Source of the DNA: Gammaproteobacteria bacterium
GTDB taxonomy: Bacteria > Pseudomonadota > Gammaproteobacteria > Pseudomonadales > Halieaceae
DNA length: 64,000 bases
Direction of reading: 5' to 3'
NCBI GenBank assembly: GCA_024644535.1
Contig: JAHEKX010000002.1
Coordinates: 1-64,000 of the forward strand
Part shown: in pieces, positions 12,621 through 21,811 of the stretch
How positions within the stretch are numbered: the first letter of the stretch is position 1
How the letters are laid out: the number at the start of each line of letters is the position of its first letter
Translations under genes and position numbers: made by a program
The notes under the pieces: generated by a model
Databases searched by the model: none
Seen by the model: the letters and a program-made list of their open reading frames with translations, nothing else
What the model was told of the DNA's origin: nothing

Positions 12621-14505
12621 TTTTCTTAACTTCTTTGTCAGAGCGATGTCTTTTTAAGTAGATGGCTAACAACGATAAAGCGGCTGGTGTCATACCCGCA
12701 ATCCGACCCGCTTGATCCAAGGTGAGCGGTTGAACGTCTTCCAGTTTAGACCGTAGCTCATTCGATAAACCAGATACCAACTGATAATTAAAATTACCGG
12801 GAATTTGGGTATCAATCTGGCCGGCCATACGCTGAATTTCTTGTTCTTGTCGCGCAATGTAACCCGCGTATTTCGACTCAATCTCGACTTGTTGAGCCAC
12901 ATCGGCTCTTTCACAGGGATTTCCCTTTAAATTAGCAACGTCCACATATCGCAATTCGGGGCGTTTTAGCAAATCTAGCAAAGAATACTCTCGTGTTAAC
13001 GGTTTACCGCTAATCGTTTGTATCTTTTCAGCTTGAGGCGTTTTCGCTTGAATGTAGGTGGTTGCCAAACGCTCGTGTTCCGCAGACACCTGCTCCATTT
13101 TAGTCGAATAATCGTGCCAACGCTCATCATTTACAAGACCCAACTCTCGACCGACAGTCGTTAACCGTTGATCCGCGTTGTCTTCACGCAACATCAATCG
13201 ATACTCTGCGCGAGAAGTAAACATCCGGTAAGGTTCTGCGGTTCCGTGGGTCACCAAATCATCAATCATAACGCCAATGTAGGCTTCTTTTCTGGTCGGG
13301 TACCATGCAGGAATGCCTTTCACACGTAAACCGGCATTTAGACCAGCAATTAAGCCTTGTGCGCCCGCTTCTTCATAGCCTGTTGTGCCATTGATTTGCC
13401 CGGCAAAGAACAACCCACTTATCGCCTTGGTTTCGAGCGTGTGCTTTAAGCCTCTGGGATCAAAGAAGTCATATTCAATTGCATATCCAGGACGAACAAT
13501 ATGGGCATTCTCGAAGCCTCTTATGCTTCGAACTACAGCGTATTGCACATCAAAAGGCAAACTTGTCGAGATTCCGTTTGGATACAACTCGTTAGTTGTT
13601 AAGCCTTCTGGTTCTACAAACACCTGATGCGAATCTTTGTCGGCGAACCGATGAATTTTGTCTTCAATGCTGGGGCAATATCTTGGCCCAGTACCTTCAA
13701 TGACCCCCGAAAATAAAGGCGACCTATCGAGGTTCTTGGCAATAATATCGTGTGTTTGCGCATTAGTGTGCGTTATCCAACAGCACATTTGCTTAGGGTG
13801 CGTTTTAATTGAGCCCATCAATGACATAACCGGCTCGGGGGTATCACCCCACTGCTCTTGCATAACAGAAAAATCTACCGTTCGAGCATCAATTCGTGGT
13901 GGAGTTCCTGTTTTTAAGCGGTCGACCCGCAAATCAAGGTCGTGCAAACGCGCAGCCAAGGTCATTGCGGCGGGGTCGCCCGCGCGACCTCCCTGACTTT
14001 GTTCTAGACCTATATGAATTTTACCCGCTAAAAATGTTCCTGCGGTTAGGACCACTGAGGGTGCCTTAAAGCGAAGCCCCATTTGAGTAATCACACCTTC
14101 GACGCGATTGGCTTTAATGATTAAATCATCGACTGCTTGCTGAAAAATCCATAGGTTCTTTTGTTGCTCTAAACGCTTTCGAATCGCAGCTTTGTATAAG
14201 ACACGATCGGCTTGTGCGCGGGTTGCTCGCACAGCGGGACCTTTGCGAGAATTAAGGACTCTAAATTGAATACCTGCTTCATCGGTGGCCTCTGCCATTG
14301 CGCCACCTAAGGCGTCGATTTCTCGAACAAGGTGACTTTTACCAATCCCGCCGATAGCAGGGTTGCATGACATTTGACCTAAGGTATCGACGCTGTGTGT
14401 GATTAATAGCGTATTACAGCCCATTCTAGCCGAAGCTAGTGCTGCTTCTGTTCCCGCATGACCGCCACCGATAACAATAACGTCAAAGGTCTGTGGATAG
14501 TCCAC
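12613..14505 (-). CDS. mnmG: tRNA uridine 5-carboxymethylaminomethyl modification enzyme MnmG
   Basis: FAD enzyme that acts with MnmE to make cmnm5U at the wobble position of certain tRNAs. The FAD-binding motif [21 protein letters not shown] is near residue 10, followed by [22 protein letters not shown] and [17 protein letters not shown]. The length of 630 aa matches E. coli (629). The start is GTG at 14505, behind AAGAGGG, and its second to fifth codons contain the near-DnaA-box TATCCACA. Confidence 0.97.
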   Translation of the reverse strand: MDYPQTFDVIVIGGGHAGTEAALASARMGCNTLLITHSVDTLGQMSCNPAIGGIGKSHLVREIDALGGAMAEATDEAGIQFRVLNSRKGPAVRATRAQADRVLYKAAIRKRLEQQKNLWIFQQAVDDLIIKANRVEGVITQMGLRFKAPSVVLTAGTFLAGKIHIGLEQSQGGRAGDPAAMTLAARLHDLDLRVDRLKTGTPPRIDARTVDFSVMQEQWGDTPEPVMSLMGSIKTHPKQMCCWITHTNAQTHDIIAKNLDRSPLFSGVIEGTGPRYCPSIEDKIHRFADKDSHQVFVEPEGLTTNELYPNGISTSLPFDVQYAVVRSIRGFENAHIVRPGYAIEYDFFDPRGLKHTLETKAISGLFFAGQINGTTGYEEAGAQGLIAGLNAGLRVKGIPAWYPTRKEAYIGVMIDDLVTHGTAEPYRMFTSRAEYRLMLREDNADQRLTTVGRELGLVNDERWHDYSTKMEQVSAEHERLATTYIQAKTPQAEKIQTISGKPLTREYSLLDLLKRPELRYVDVANLKGNPCERADVAQQVEIESKYAGYIARQEQEIQRMAGQIDTQIPGNFNYQLVSGLSNELRSKLEDVQPLTLDQAGRIAGMTPAALSLLAIYLKRHRSDKEVKKSA

Positions 14506-14910
14506 TGAATAACCCTCTTAACTCTGAAAAGTTGCCCATTATACGAGTAAATATTTGCTCAAGCCAAAATTTGTTCTTGGTCTTTTTATAGAAGTGTTAT
14601 TCATAATTTATGATTAAATAAAGAGATATATATTAGGTATATAGTTCTTATTCTAGTAGTTATTAGGACACACGATATCTGTGCAGAAGACCATAAAACT
14701 CAATAAAATCATAACTTTAATGGGTTTAAAAAAGATGTAAAAATAGGGCTAAAGTAGGTGGAAATAGTAAGCACAATCTGTGTATAACTTTGCGCGCATT
14801 TAAGGCTTTTTTTTGTACACTTTTTTTTCAGGCGTTCTACATTTTTTGTTCACAGGTCTATGAAACTCAGAACTAGTCTGTGCATGACCTGTGATTTGTT
14901 GTGGATAACT
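14506..14910. other. AT-rich intergenic region with DnaA boxes (possible secondary or alternative origin)
   Basis: This 405-bp gap between mnmG and mnmE holds no gene. It carries a perfect DnaA box TTATCCACA (minus, 14900-14908), a consensus TTATACACA (minus, 14779-14787), and a one-mismatch box CTATCCACA (minus, 14492-14500) just inside mnmG. The stretch 14581-14670 is very AT-rich, resembling an unwinding element. It has no GATC site, so enteric-type SeqA/Dam control is unlikely. Enteric oriC also lies upstream of mnmG. The boxes are seen; origin function is inference. Confidence 0.5.
14538..14567 (-). promoter_or_regulatory. Putative mnmG promoter
   Basis: On the minus strand TTGGCT (14562-14567) and TATAAT (14538-14543) are separated by 18 bp, about 33 bp before the GTG of mnmG. 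It would drive mnmG-rsmG-parA-parB. It lies within the DnaA-box gap, so DnaA could modulate it. Confidence 0.6.
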
Positions 14911-16293
14911 TTATTTTCCGATGCAAAAACTACTAAAAATTTCGCCTAATAAGTCTTCGTTGGTAAATTCACCAGTAATGGAATTGATAGTCAGCTGAGC
15001 AAGACGAAGGTCTTCTGCCAGTAATTCTGAGGCGGCATGGTCTTGAAGTTGGTCAAAGCCATTTTGAAGTGCGTTGAGCGTGGCTTGCAATGCAGAAATA
15101 TGACGTTGTCTTGCAGAGAAAAGGTGTTCTGATTCAGGATGCAGACCCATAGCGTCAATAATGGCCTGTTTTAGTTCTTCGATATTTAAGCCTAATTTAG
15201 CAGCGATACTCACATTAGTTGTTGCTTCTTGGATATATGGCATAGGCCCATTAAGCAGGTCAATCTTATTACTGACTCCAATAAATGGGTGCGCTAGGCA
15301 GGCTTCAGCTAGATTCGGCGGCAGAAGCGAATATAGGCTTACAGATTGCTGAGAAGTAGCACTTGCATCCATTAAAAACAGGACTAATTGCGCACGGTTT
15401 AAGGTATCGACAGCCCTTTGAATGCCAGCCTGCTCGATTATGTCGTCGGTTACCCTAAGGCCAGCAGTATCGATAAAGGTAACAGGTACTCCTTTGATGT
15501 TAACAATTGTTTCTAGGATGTCACGGGTGGTACCTGGTATGTCCGTTACAATCGCTTTGTCTAATCCGCAGAGTTGATTAAGCAAAGAAGACTTGCCGGC
15601 GTTCGGTGCACCTACCAATGCAACAGCAAGACCTTCCTGGATAATTTGTCCTTGATTAGCTTGGTGAAGTGTATTCTCGGTCTCTTTAATTATAGCTAGT
15701 AGTTGGCTTCGGACATCGAGCTCTGAAATAAAATCGATTTCTTCTTCTGGGAAGTCGATGGCAGCCTCAACTAAAACGCGCAAACTAATGATCTTGGTTA
15801 ATAGGCCGTTAACGTGATTGGAAAAGGCGCCTTGCAATGAGTTTTGAGCGTTCTTTGCGGCAGTCTCTGTGTTTGCATTGATTAAGTCAGAGATAGCCTC
15901 TGCTTGAACTAGGTCTAGTTTATTGTTTAAAAAAGCCCGCTTTGAAAATTCGCCTGGCTCTGCAAGACGGCCTCCTAGATAGCAAATTTCGGCGAGCAAG
16001 CGGTTTAAGACGATTGGGCTACCGTGGGTTTGCAGCTCAATAACATCTTCTCCGGTAAAAGACGCTGGATTTGCAAAGAACAGCAATAAGCCGGTGTCGA
16101 TTAACTCACCTCGAGATGTGTTAAGCGAGCTAAAATGCGCCGTTCGTGGAGTGATGTTGGTGACGGAGGATAATTGGCTCGCAATAGCTAGCGCTTTAGA
16201 TCCACTGATCCGAATAATGCCGACACCACCTCGTCCTGGTGGTGTGGCAATGGCGCAGATTGTATCTCTGTCGGAAGCTGGGCCTGCGTGCAT
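14911..16293 (-). CDS. mnmE: tRNA modification GTPase MnmE
   Basis: GTPase and formyl-THF-dependent partner of MnmG in wobble-uridine modification. It has the N-terminal THF-binding domain (AIATPPGRGGVGIIRISG), a G domain with P-loop GAPNAGKS and G3 DTAGL, an NKID motif, and the C-terminal FCIGK with the invariant Cys. The length is 460 aa. The start ATG overlaps the yidC stop by one base (TAATG), pointing to translational coupling. Confidence 0.97.
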   Translation of the reverse strand: MHAGPASDRDTICAIATPPGRGGVGIIRISGSKALAIASQLSSVTNITPRTAHFSSLNTSRGELIDTGLLLFFANPASFTGEDVIELQTHGSPIVLNRLLAEICYLGGRLAEPGEFSKRAFLNNKLDLVQAEAISDLINANTETAAKNAQNSLQGAFSNHVNGLLTKIISLRVLVEAAIDFPEEEIDFISELDVRSQLLAIIKETENTLHQANQGQIIQEGLAVALVGAPNAGKSSLLNQLCGLDKAIVTDIPGTTRDILETIVNIKGVPVTFIDTAGLRVTDDIIEQAGIQRAVDTLNRAQLVLFLMDASATSQQSVSLYSLLPPNLAEACLAHPFIGVSNKIDLLNGPMPYIQEATTNVSIAAKLGLNIEELKQAIIDAMGLHPESEHLFSARQRHISALQATLNALQNGFDQLQDHAASELLAEDLRLAQLTINSITGEFTNEDLLGEIFSSFCIGK

Positions 16294-17957
16294 TAGCGAT
16301 TAGGTGCTGAGTTCTCTATTTGTTTGGTAATGATGTATTGCTGCGTCATCGACAGCAGATTATTCACAACCCAATACAGCACCAGGCCGGCAGGGAACCA
16401 TAAGAAGAAGAAGGTAAATACGATGGGTAGCCATTGCATTAACTTTGCTTGCATAGGGTCTGGTGGTGGTGGATTGAGTTTTTGCATAAACCACATGCTA
16501 GCGCCCATAAGGATAGGAAGCACAAAGTAAGGATCCATAACAGACAGGTCGTGAATCCATAAAGCAAAAGGCGCATGTCGCAGCTCTACGCTTTCCATCA
16601 GGGTCCAATAAAGGGCAATAAACACGGGCATTTGCACAAGAATAGGAAGGCAGCCACCCATTGGGTTGATCTTTTCTTTCTTGTACAGCTCCATCATCGC
16701 TTGGCTTTGTTTTTGTTTATCGTCGGCATACTGCTCGCGTATATCAGCCATCTTTGGTTGTACGCGGCGCATATTCGCCATTGAACGGTAGCTTGTCGCC
16801 GATAGCTTGAAAAAGGCACCTTTAATAAGCACGGTGAGTAAAATAATGGCGACACCCCAGTTACCGACTAAGTCATGAATTTTAGTTAGCAGCCAGAATA
16901 GCGGTTGGGCAATCCACCAAAGCCAGCCGTAATCGACGCTGAGCTCGAGGAAAGGAGAAATTTTTTCTAGTGAATATTGGTCTTTTGGTCCAACGTAAAG
17001 CTTCGCGCTGGTGGCTGCTGTGGAGCCAGGCGCAATGACTGTAGCGGGACTTAGGAATCCGGCGATGTTAAATCCATCTTTGGTAACGCGGGTGGTGTAG
17101 GTGTGTGTTTTATTAGGGTTAGGTATCCAGGCACTTAAAAAGTAGTGCTGAATCATAGCGATCCAGCTGCCTTGAGTTTGTGCCTTATAGGGTTCTTCCA
17201 CCATATCGGCGAAGGTGAATTTTTTGAAGCGATCGTCAGTGTTGCTGGTTGCGGCGCCTAAAAAGGGCGCTAAACCCATGCCGGAATTTTCACGCGATGG
17301 ATCAGCAGAGCTGTCTCGTTTTAGTTGTCCAAATAAATAGACTGTTTTGGACTCTACAGCGTTGTTAGAAAGTTGATAGTTGACGTCAATAAGGTGGGAG
17401 CCGCGGTTAAACACGAATTCTTTCGTTACCGATAGGCCATTGGTGCCATTGTGATAAAGCGTTACGGTTAACGAGTTTTGGTTGTCTTCTAGTGTGTAAC
17501 TTGTATTTTCTGTTTCGTATTGAGCGCGCTGTTTAGTATCGGTGCCGTCAGGTCCGACTAAACCACTTTGTGCAACATAAGCGCGCCTAGCGTTTTGTTC
17601 TAACAACACAAAAGGATCTGACGGGTTATCGAGTTTGGCCAAATAATTGCGCAGGCCCGCGTATACAATGTCCCCTCCTTGTAAATCAATAGTCACAACT
17701 AAAGTATCGGTAGTGACAGTCACAGCACCTTGGCTTGTGGTGCTTGGATTGACGAAAGAAGGCTCGTTAGCGGCGTCAATAACACTAGGTATATCTGAGC
17801 TCAGGTCACCGATGGTTGCGGAGCCAGGCGCTTCAACGAGTGGCGCCATGATGGCTTGTTGCTCTGTGGCTTTGTCTTTAAAGATGACCCACTCGGTTAG
17901 TAGCATCCATGAAAGAACGGCTATGGCGCCAATGAGTGCGTAGCGTTGAATATCCAT
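16293..17957 (-). CDS. yidC: Membrane protein insertase YidC
   Basis: Inserts inner-membrane proteins, alone or with SecYEG; substrates include Fo subunits a and c encoded nearby. It has an N-terminal membrane anchor (residues 4-22), a large periplasmic beta-sandwich domain, then the five-helix insertase core starting near LVGNWGVAIILLTVLIKG, with a positively charged C-terminus. The length is 554 aa, near E. coli 548. I chose ATG at 17957 (MDIQRYAL, the family-typical start) over a GTG three codons upstream. Confidence 0.96.
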   Translation of the reverse strand: MDIQRYALIGAIAVLSWMLLTEWVIFKDKATEQQAIMAPLVEAPGSATIGDLSSDIPSVIDAANEPSFVNPSTTSQGAVTVTTDTLVVTIDLQGGDIVYAGLRNYLAKLDNPSDPFVLLEQNARRAYVAQSGLVGPDGTDTKQRAQYETENTSYTLEDNQNSLTVTLYHNGTNGLSVTKEFVFNRGSHLIDVNYQLSNNAVESKTVYLFGQLKRDSSADPSRENSGMGLAPFLGAATSNTDDRFKKFTFADMVEEPYKAQTQGSWIAMIQHYFLSAWIPNPNKTHTYTTRVTKDGFNIAGFLSPATVIAPGSTAATSAKLYVGPKDQYSLEKISPFLELSVDYGWLWWIAQPLFWLLTKIHDLVGNWGVAIILLTVLIKGAFFKLSATSYRSMANMRRVQPKMADIREQYADDKQKQSQAMMELYKKEKINPMGGCLPILVQMPVFIALYWTLMESVELRHAPFALWIHDLSVMDPYFVLPILMGASMWFMQKLNPPPPDPMQAKLMQWLPIVFTFFFLWFPAGLVLYWVVNNLLSMTQQYIITKQIENSAPNR

Positions 17958-17962
17958 AGTGA

Positions 17963-18196
17963 TCACTTATTTATGGGTTGTTGAGTTTTGGGAACCGGGT
18001 CATAGCCGCCGTCGTGCCATGGATGACATTTTCCTAGCCTTTGAGCGGTTAGTACTGATCCGCGCAAAGTACCATGCTCTTTCAAAGCTTCTACTGCATA
18101 TTCAGAGCAGGTTGGATAAAAGCGGCAGTTGCGGCCTAAAAAGGGGCTTAAGAGCAAACTATAAAGCTTTATAAAATTAATTAGCAACTGACGCAT
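17963..18196 (-). CDS. yidD: Membrane protein insertion efficiency factor YidD
   Basis: Small membrane-associated protein that aids YidC-dependent insertion. The conserved core PFLGRNCRFYPTCSEYAVEALKEHG and a final WHDGGYDPVP segment identify the family. ATG at 18196 gives 77 aa beginning MRQLLINFIKLY; longer frames use a TTG inside rnpA. It overlaps the rnpA 3' end by 20 bp, part of the rpmH-rnpA-yidD-yidC-mnmE run. Confidence 0.92.
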   Translation of the reverse strand: MRQLLINFIKLYSLLLSPFLGRNCRFYPTCSEYAVEALKEHGTLRGSVLTAQRLGKCHPWHDGGYDPVPKTQQPINK

Positions 18197-18590
18197 CGGA
18201 TTTACGATATTCACTAACGGTTCGTGAGGCTTGAGCTTGAACGTTCGCAATTATTTTACCAATAGCGTGTCGTATCGACTTTGTGTTCAAAACTCCAGCA
18301 CCTGAGCGCGCCAACAATACCATGTCTAGCGGCAAAGCGCCCTCTTTTTGACACCGAAACACTTCGCGAGCCTGTCGTTTTATGCGATTTCGCCCGACAG
18401 CAGTTTTGACATGCTTTTTGGCAATGACAAGCCCCAAGCGAGACTGACCACCCATGCCTGGTTTTGCGAGCAGTAAAAAGGTTTGAGAGTGGGCTTTGAA
18501 AGGAGCGTTGCTAAATACGTGTTGATAGTCGCTTTTGGTCAGCAATCTTTTTTGCCGACCAAAAGAGGAAAGGTGCTTACAATCGTTCAC
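18177..18590 (-). CDS. rnpA: Ribonuclease P protein component
   Basis: Protein cofactor of RNase P that helps the M1 RNA cut the 5' leader off pre-tRNAs. The RNR signature GRNRIKRQAREVF is intact, preceded by RLGLVIAKKHVKTAV. The length of 137 aa is typical. The start is GTG at 18590, only 26 bp downstream of rpmH, as in most bacteria. It overlaps yidD at its 3' end. Confidence 0.95.
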   Translation of the reverse strand: MNDCKHLSSFGRQKRLLTKSDYQHVFSNAPFKAHSQTFLLLAKPGMGGQSRLGLVIAKKHVKTAVGRNRIKRQAREVFRCQKEGALPLDMVLLARSGAGVLNTKSIRHAIGKIIANVQAQASRTVSEYRKSDASVAN

Positions 18591-18616
18591 GGAACCAAGA
18601 AGAGGTCCAGGGGCGA

Positions 18617-18751
18617 TTAAGCGGATAAACGCTTACGACCTTTTGCGCGACGGCGGTTAATAAGTTGACGGCCTGACTTAGTAGCCATGCGAGCGCGGAA
18701 ACCGTGGGTGCGTTTGCGTTTTAAGACGCTTGGCTGAAAAGTTCTTTTCAT
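18617..18751 (-). CDS. rpmH: 50S ribosomal protein L34
   Basis: A 44-aa, highly basic protein starting [20 protein letters not shown] and ending GRKRLSA, an almost invariant L34 sequence. It is too short for usual frame filters, but the conservation is decisive. It is the first gene of the leftward rpmH-rnpA-yidD-yidC-mnmE transcription unit bordering the origin. Confidence 0.97.
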   Translation of the reverse strand: MKRTFQPSVLKRKRTHGFRARMATKSGRQLINRRRAKGRKRLSA

Positions 18752-19089
18752 GATCAATACCTAACAAGTAATTTGTTTTAAGGCCAAAGGCCCGTTCAAA
18801 GGGCGCGTATTCTAGATCCTTTCTGTAATGTAAGCAAGCTGAAAACGGAGGTAAATGTTTAAAAAAGTGAAAAAAAGGTATTGGAAAAACAAACAAAAAA
18901 CGCACCTGTTTCTAACAACTTATACAAAACTTATCCACAGCAAATTTGGTTTAGAACGAAGTTGTTTGACTTAAAAAAACGATAAACCGTTGTTTTTTAT
19001 AAAAAAACAAAAAAACCCACGTTGGTTGTGGATAATTTTTCTTAAAAACATTAAGATTTGCTCACAGCGATAAAAACGATGGGTGAACT
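18752..19089. other. oriC: Probable chromosomal replication origin (oriC), rpmH-dnaA intergenic region
   Basis: The 338-bp gap is very AT-rich and holds a perfect DnaA box TTATCCACA at 18931-18939, a one-mismatch TTATACAAA at 18920-18928 (11 bp, one helical turn, away), and a perfect box on minus at 19027-19035. Runs of A/T between 18966 and 19020 could be the unwinding element. Genes to the left are all minus and those to the right plus, as expected at a bidirectional origin, and the location is that of the Pseudomonas origin. Only two GATC sites are seen. Confidence 0.8.
18809..18837 (-). promoter_or_regulatory. rpmH promoter
   Basis: On the minus strand TTGCTT (18832-18837) and TAGAAT (18809-18814) are spaced by 17 bp, placing a start site about 50 bp upstream of rpmH. 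It fires away from the DnaA boxes. Confidence 0.65.
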
Positions 19090-20541
19090 ATGAATTTGGA
19101 ACGGCGTGATGGCCGTCCCGGCACGGGGGCAAAAGTGGTACAGATTGATTGGCAAGAATGTTTGACAAGGCTATCTGAACAAATACCAGATCAACAATAC
19201 AGAACATGGATTGCTCCTCTCCTGCTAGATCAGCAAGGTACCACGCATTATGTACTCGCACCCAACCGGTTTATAAGAGATTTCGTCAAAGAAAAGTTTA
19301 ATGATCGCATTGAAGAAGTTCTTCGGGCAGAGCTCGGAGAGCAGCGTCTAGATTTGAAGTTCGGCATAGTGACGCAAGCGGCAAGGCCAAAGGCAGATTC
19401 TCGAGTGGGTCAGTCATCAAAACCAGATACGCCAAGCCTGTCAGTTGTTGGCAAGCCTGACACCACGACAACGACTACCACCCGAAATGTCGGTGTGCAA
19501 GTAGAGGGCGGCTTGTCGCATCAAAACAATTTGGTCGAGCACTATTCCTTTGACTCTTTCGTCGAGGGTAAATCAAATCAGCTAGCTTTGGCGGCAGCTC
19601 GTCAAATTAAAGATAACCCCGGCTTTGCCTACAACCCGCTGTTTATTTACGGGGGGGTTGGCCTTGGAAAAACGCATTTGATGCACGCTGTGGGTAATGC
19701 CTTAAAACAAGACAACCCTAACGCTAAGATTATATATTTGCACAGTGAGCGTTTTGTCGCGGATATGGTGAAAGCATTGCAACTAAATGCGATATCAGAT
19801 TTTAAAAGGTACTATCGGTCGGTGGATGCCTTGTTGATTGACGATATCCAGTTTTTTGCCGGCAAGGAGCGATCACAAGAAGAATTTTTTCATACGTTCA
19901 ACGCATTGCTTGAAGGTGGCCATCAAATGATATTAACTTGTGATAGGTACCCTAAGGAAATCGATGGATTAGAAGAGCGCTTAAAATCTCGTTTTGGCTG
20001 GGGGTTAACGGTCGCGGTGGAGCCACCGGAGCTAGAGACTCGAGTTGCTATTTTAATGAAAAAGGCCCATCAGATTGGTGTGTTTTTGCCAGAGGATGCG
20101 GCTTTCTTTATTGCTCAGCGCATACGCTCGAATGTTCGTGAGCTAGAGGGTGCCTTGAAACGCGTGATGGCGAGCGCTCACTTTCACCAGAAGCCGATAG
20201 ATATTGCGATGGTGAAAGATAGCCTTAAAGATTTGTTGGCGCTGCAAGACAAGCAGGTCAGCTTAGATAATATACAAAGGATTGTTGCGGAATATTATCG
20301 AATAAAAGTTGCAGACTTGATGTCTAAAAGGCGGAGTCGCTCGGTTGCCAGACCAAGGCAGGTGGCGATGGCCTTGGCCAAAGAGCTAACTAATCATAGT
20401 CTTCCGGAGATAGGTGACAGTTTTGGTGGTCGAGATCACACGACAGTCTTGCATGCATGTCGTAAAATAGAAGAGCTGAAAGGCACGAATAACGATATCA
20501 GAGAGGACGTCAAAAATCTTCTTAGGGCACTAACAACATAA
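19090..20541 (+). CDS. dnaA: Chromosomal replication initiator protein DnaA
   Basis: AAA+ initiator that binds DnaA boxes and melts oriC. Domain I starts at about residue 20 ([22 protein letters not shown]). A Thr-rich domain II linker lies at about residues 100-150. The AAA+ domain III has P-loop GGVGLGKT (188-195) and Walker [10 protein letters not shown]. Domain IV ends with the DNA-binding signature [18 protein letters not shown]. The length of 483 aa includes about 19 residues before the usual domain I start; the ATG follows GGGTGA closely, but a GTG at residue 16 could also serve. Confidence 0.97.
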   Translation: MNLERRDGRPGTGAKVVQIDWQECLTRLSEQIPDQQYRTWIAPLLLDQQGTTHYVLAPNRFIRDFVKEKFNDRIEEVLRAELGEQRLDLKFGIVTQAARPKADSRVGQSSKPDTPSLSVVGKPDTTTTTTTRNVGVQVEGGLSHQNNLVEHYSFDSFVEGKSNQLALAAARQIKDNPGFAYNPLFIYGGVGLGKTHLMHAVGNALKQDNPNAKIIYLHSERFVADMVKALQLNAISDFKRYYRSVDALLIDDIQFFAGKERSQEEFFHTFNALLEGGHQMILTCDRYPKEIDGLEERLKSRFGWGLTVAVEPPELETRVAILMKKAHQIGVFLPEDAAFFIAQRIRSNVRELEGALKRVMASAHFHQKPIDIAMVKDSLKDLLALQDKQVSLDNIQRIVAEYYRIKVADLMSKRRSRSVARPRQVAMALAKELTNHSLPEIGDSFGGRDHTTVLHACRKIEELKGTNNDIREDVKNLLRALTT

Positions 20542-20583
20542 ATGATACTGCTGGCAATAGTAGAAAATAGTTAAGGATTTTCG

Positions 20584-21711
20584 ATGAAGTTTTCAATTGA
20601 AAGAGAAGCTCTAGTTAAGCCCTTGAGTTTGGTGGCCGGTGTTGTTGAGCGCCGCCAAACATTACCAATACTGGCCAATGTACTGGTTAGCGTCGAAGGC
20701 TCCCAGTTGTCGCTGGTGGGTACAGATCTGGAAGTTGAACTAACAGGACGAGTATCTCTAGAAGACCCCGATTCTGTTGGCGGGTCGGTGACAGTGCCTG
20801 GTCGCAAATTGTTCGATATTTGTAAGTCTTTACCAGAAGGTAGTGTCATAGAGCTCGTACAAGATGGTGCAAAACTGGTTGTGAAGTCTGGCCGGTCACG
20901 ATTTAGCCTGGCGACTCTGCCGGCAACCGAGTTTCCGCTGGTGGATTCACTTAATGTCCGGGGGTCGATGACGGTGGATCAACAGGCCTTAAAAGCGCTT
21001 ATTGAACAAACCGCGTTTGCCATGGCCCAGCAAGATGTTCGCTATTATCTGAATGGAATGTTATGGGAGCTTAGTTCGGGTGAGTTTCGCGTTGTTGCTA
21101 CAGACGGCCACCGCTTGGCAACCAGCCACATCGCATTGAGCGGTGGGGTGGTGCAGGGCTTAGCGGGGCCGGACGCCACCCAAATTATCTTGCCAAGAAA
21201 GGGTGTGCTCGAGTTATCACGGTTGTTGCATCCGGGTGATGCGCCGGCAGAGGTGTCTTTGGGTGACAACCACTTAAAGGTAGACACGGCTTCGTTTACG
21301 TTTATTAGTAAGTTAGTTGATGGGAAATTTCCAGATTATCAGCGTGTTTTGCCAAAAAACTCGACCAAAACGGTTGTCGGAGAGCGCGACGTGCTGAAAA
21401 GCGCGCTGTCGCGGGCAGCTATTTTAAGTAACGAAAAGTATCGCGGAATTCGCCTACACCTGTCAAACGATCAGGTTCAGGTCGTGGCAAACAACCCCGA
21501 ACAAGAAGAGGCTGAAGAAATTGTATCGGTGGAGTATCAGGGCGAGTCTTTAGAGATAGGGTTTAATGTGAGTTACTTGCTAGACGTACTGGGTGTGATC
21601 CACGAAGATAATGTAAAAATTAGCTTATCGGATCCAAGTGGAAGCGCCCTGTTAGAAGCGGCGGCGGAGCATGCAAATGCAATGTATGTTGTGATGCCTA
21701 TGAGGCTGTGA
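20584..21711 (+). CDS. dnaN: DNA polymerase III subunit beta (sliding clamp)
   Basis: Homodimeric ring that tethers polymerase III and other partners to DNA. Three repeated clamp domains can be followed (starts near residues 1, 130 and 255), and the C-terminus YVVMPMRL forms the edge of the partner-binding pocket. At 375 aa it is slightly longer than E. coli (366). It lies 42 bp after dnaA and is followed by its own terminator. Confidence 0.97.
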   Translation: MKFSIEREALVKPLSLVAGVVERRQTLPILANVLVSVEGSQLSLVGTDLEVELTGRVSLEDPDSVGGSVTVPGRKLFDICKSLPEGSVIELVQDGAKLVVKSGRSRFSLATLPATEFPLVDSLNVRGSMTVDQQALKALIEQTAFAMAQQDVRYYLNGMLWELSSGEFRVVATDGHRLATSHIALSGGVVQGLAGPDATQIILPRKGVLELSRLLHPGDAPAEVSLGDNHLKVDTASFTFISKLVDGKFPDYQRVLPKNSTKTVVGERDVLKSALSRAAILSNEKYRGIRLHLSNDQVQVVANNPEQEEAEEIVSVEYQGESLEIGFNVSYLLDVLGVIHEDNVKISLSDPSGSALLEAAAEHANAMYVVMPMRL

Positions 21712-21738
21712 GGCCCTTCGTGGCAAGCATTGTTATTT

Positions 21739-21764
21739 AAGGCTCTTATACAAGGGCCTTTTTT
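21739..21764 (+). terminator. Terminator after dnaN
   Basis: A hairpin AAGGCTCTT-atac-AAGGGCCTT (one G-T wobble) is followed directly by T residues, 27 bp after the dnaN stop. It separates dnaA-dnaN from recF. Confidence 0.8.
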
Positions 21765-21811
21765 ATAGCCAATCCAATAAAACCGAGTGATACAGCAGGT
21801 CACCGTTAAAA

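Noticed and set aside
14581-14670. AT-rich stretch as a possible small gene or mobile element scar
   Set aside because: No reading frame, no terminal repeats; better explained as an unwinding or promoter region.
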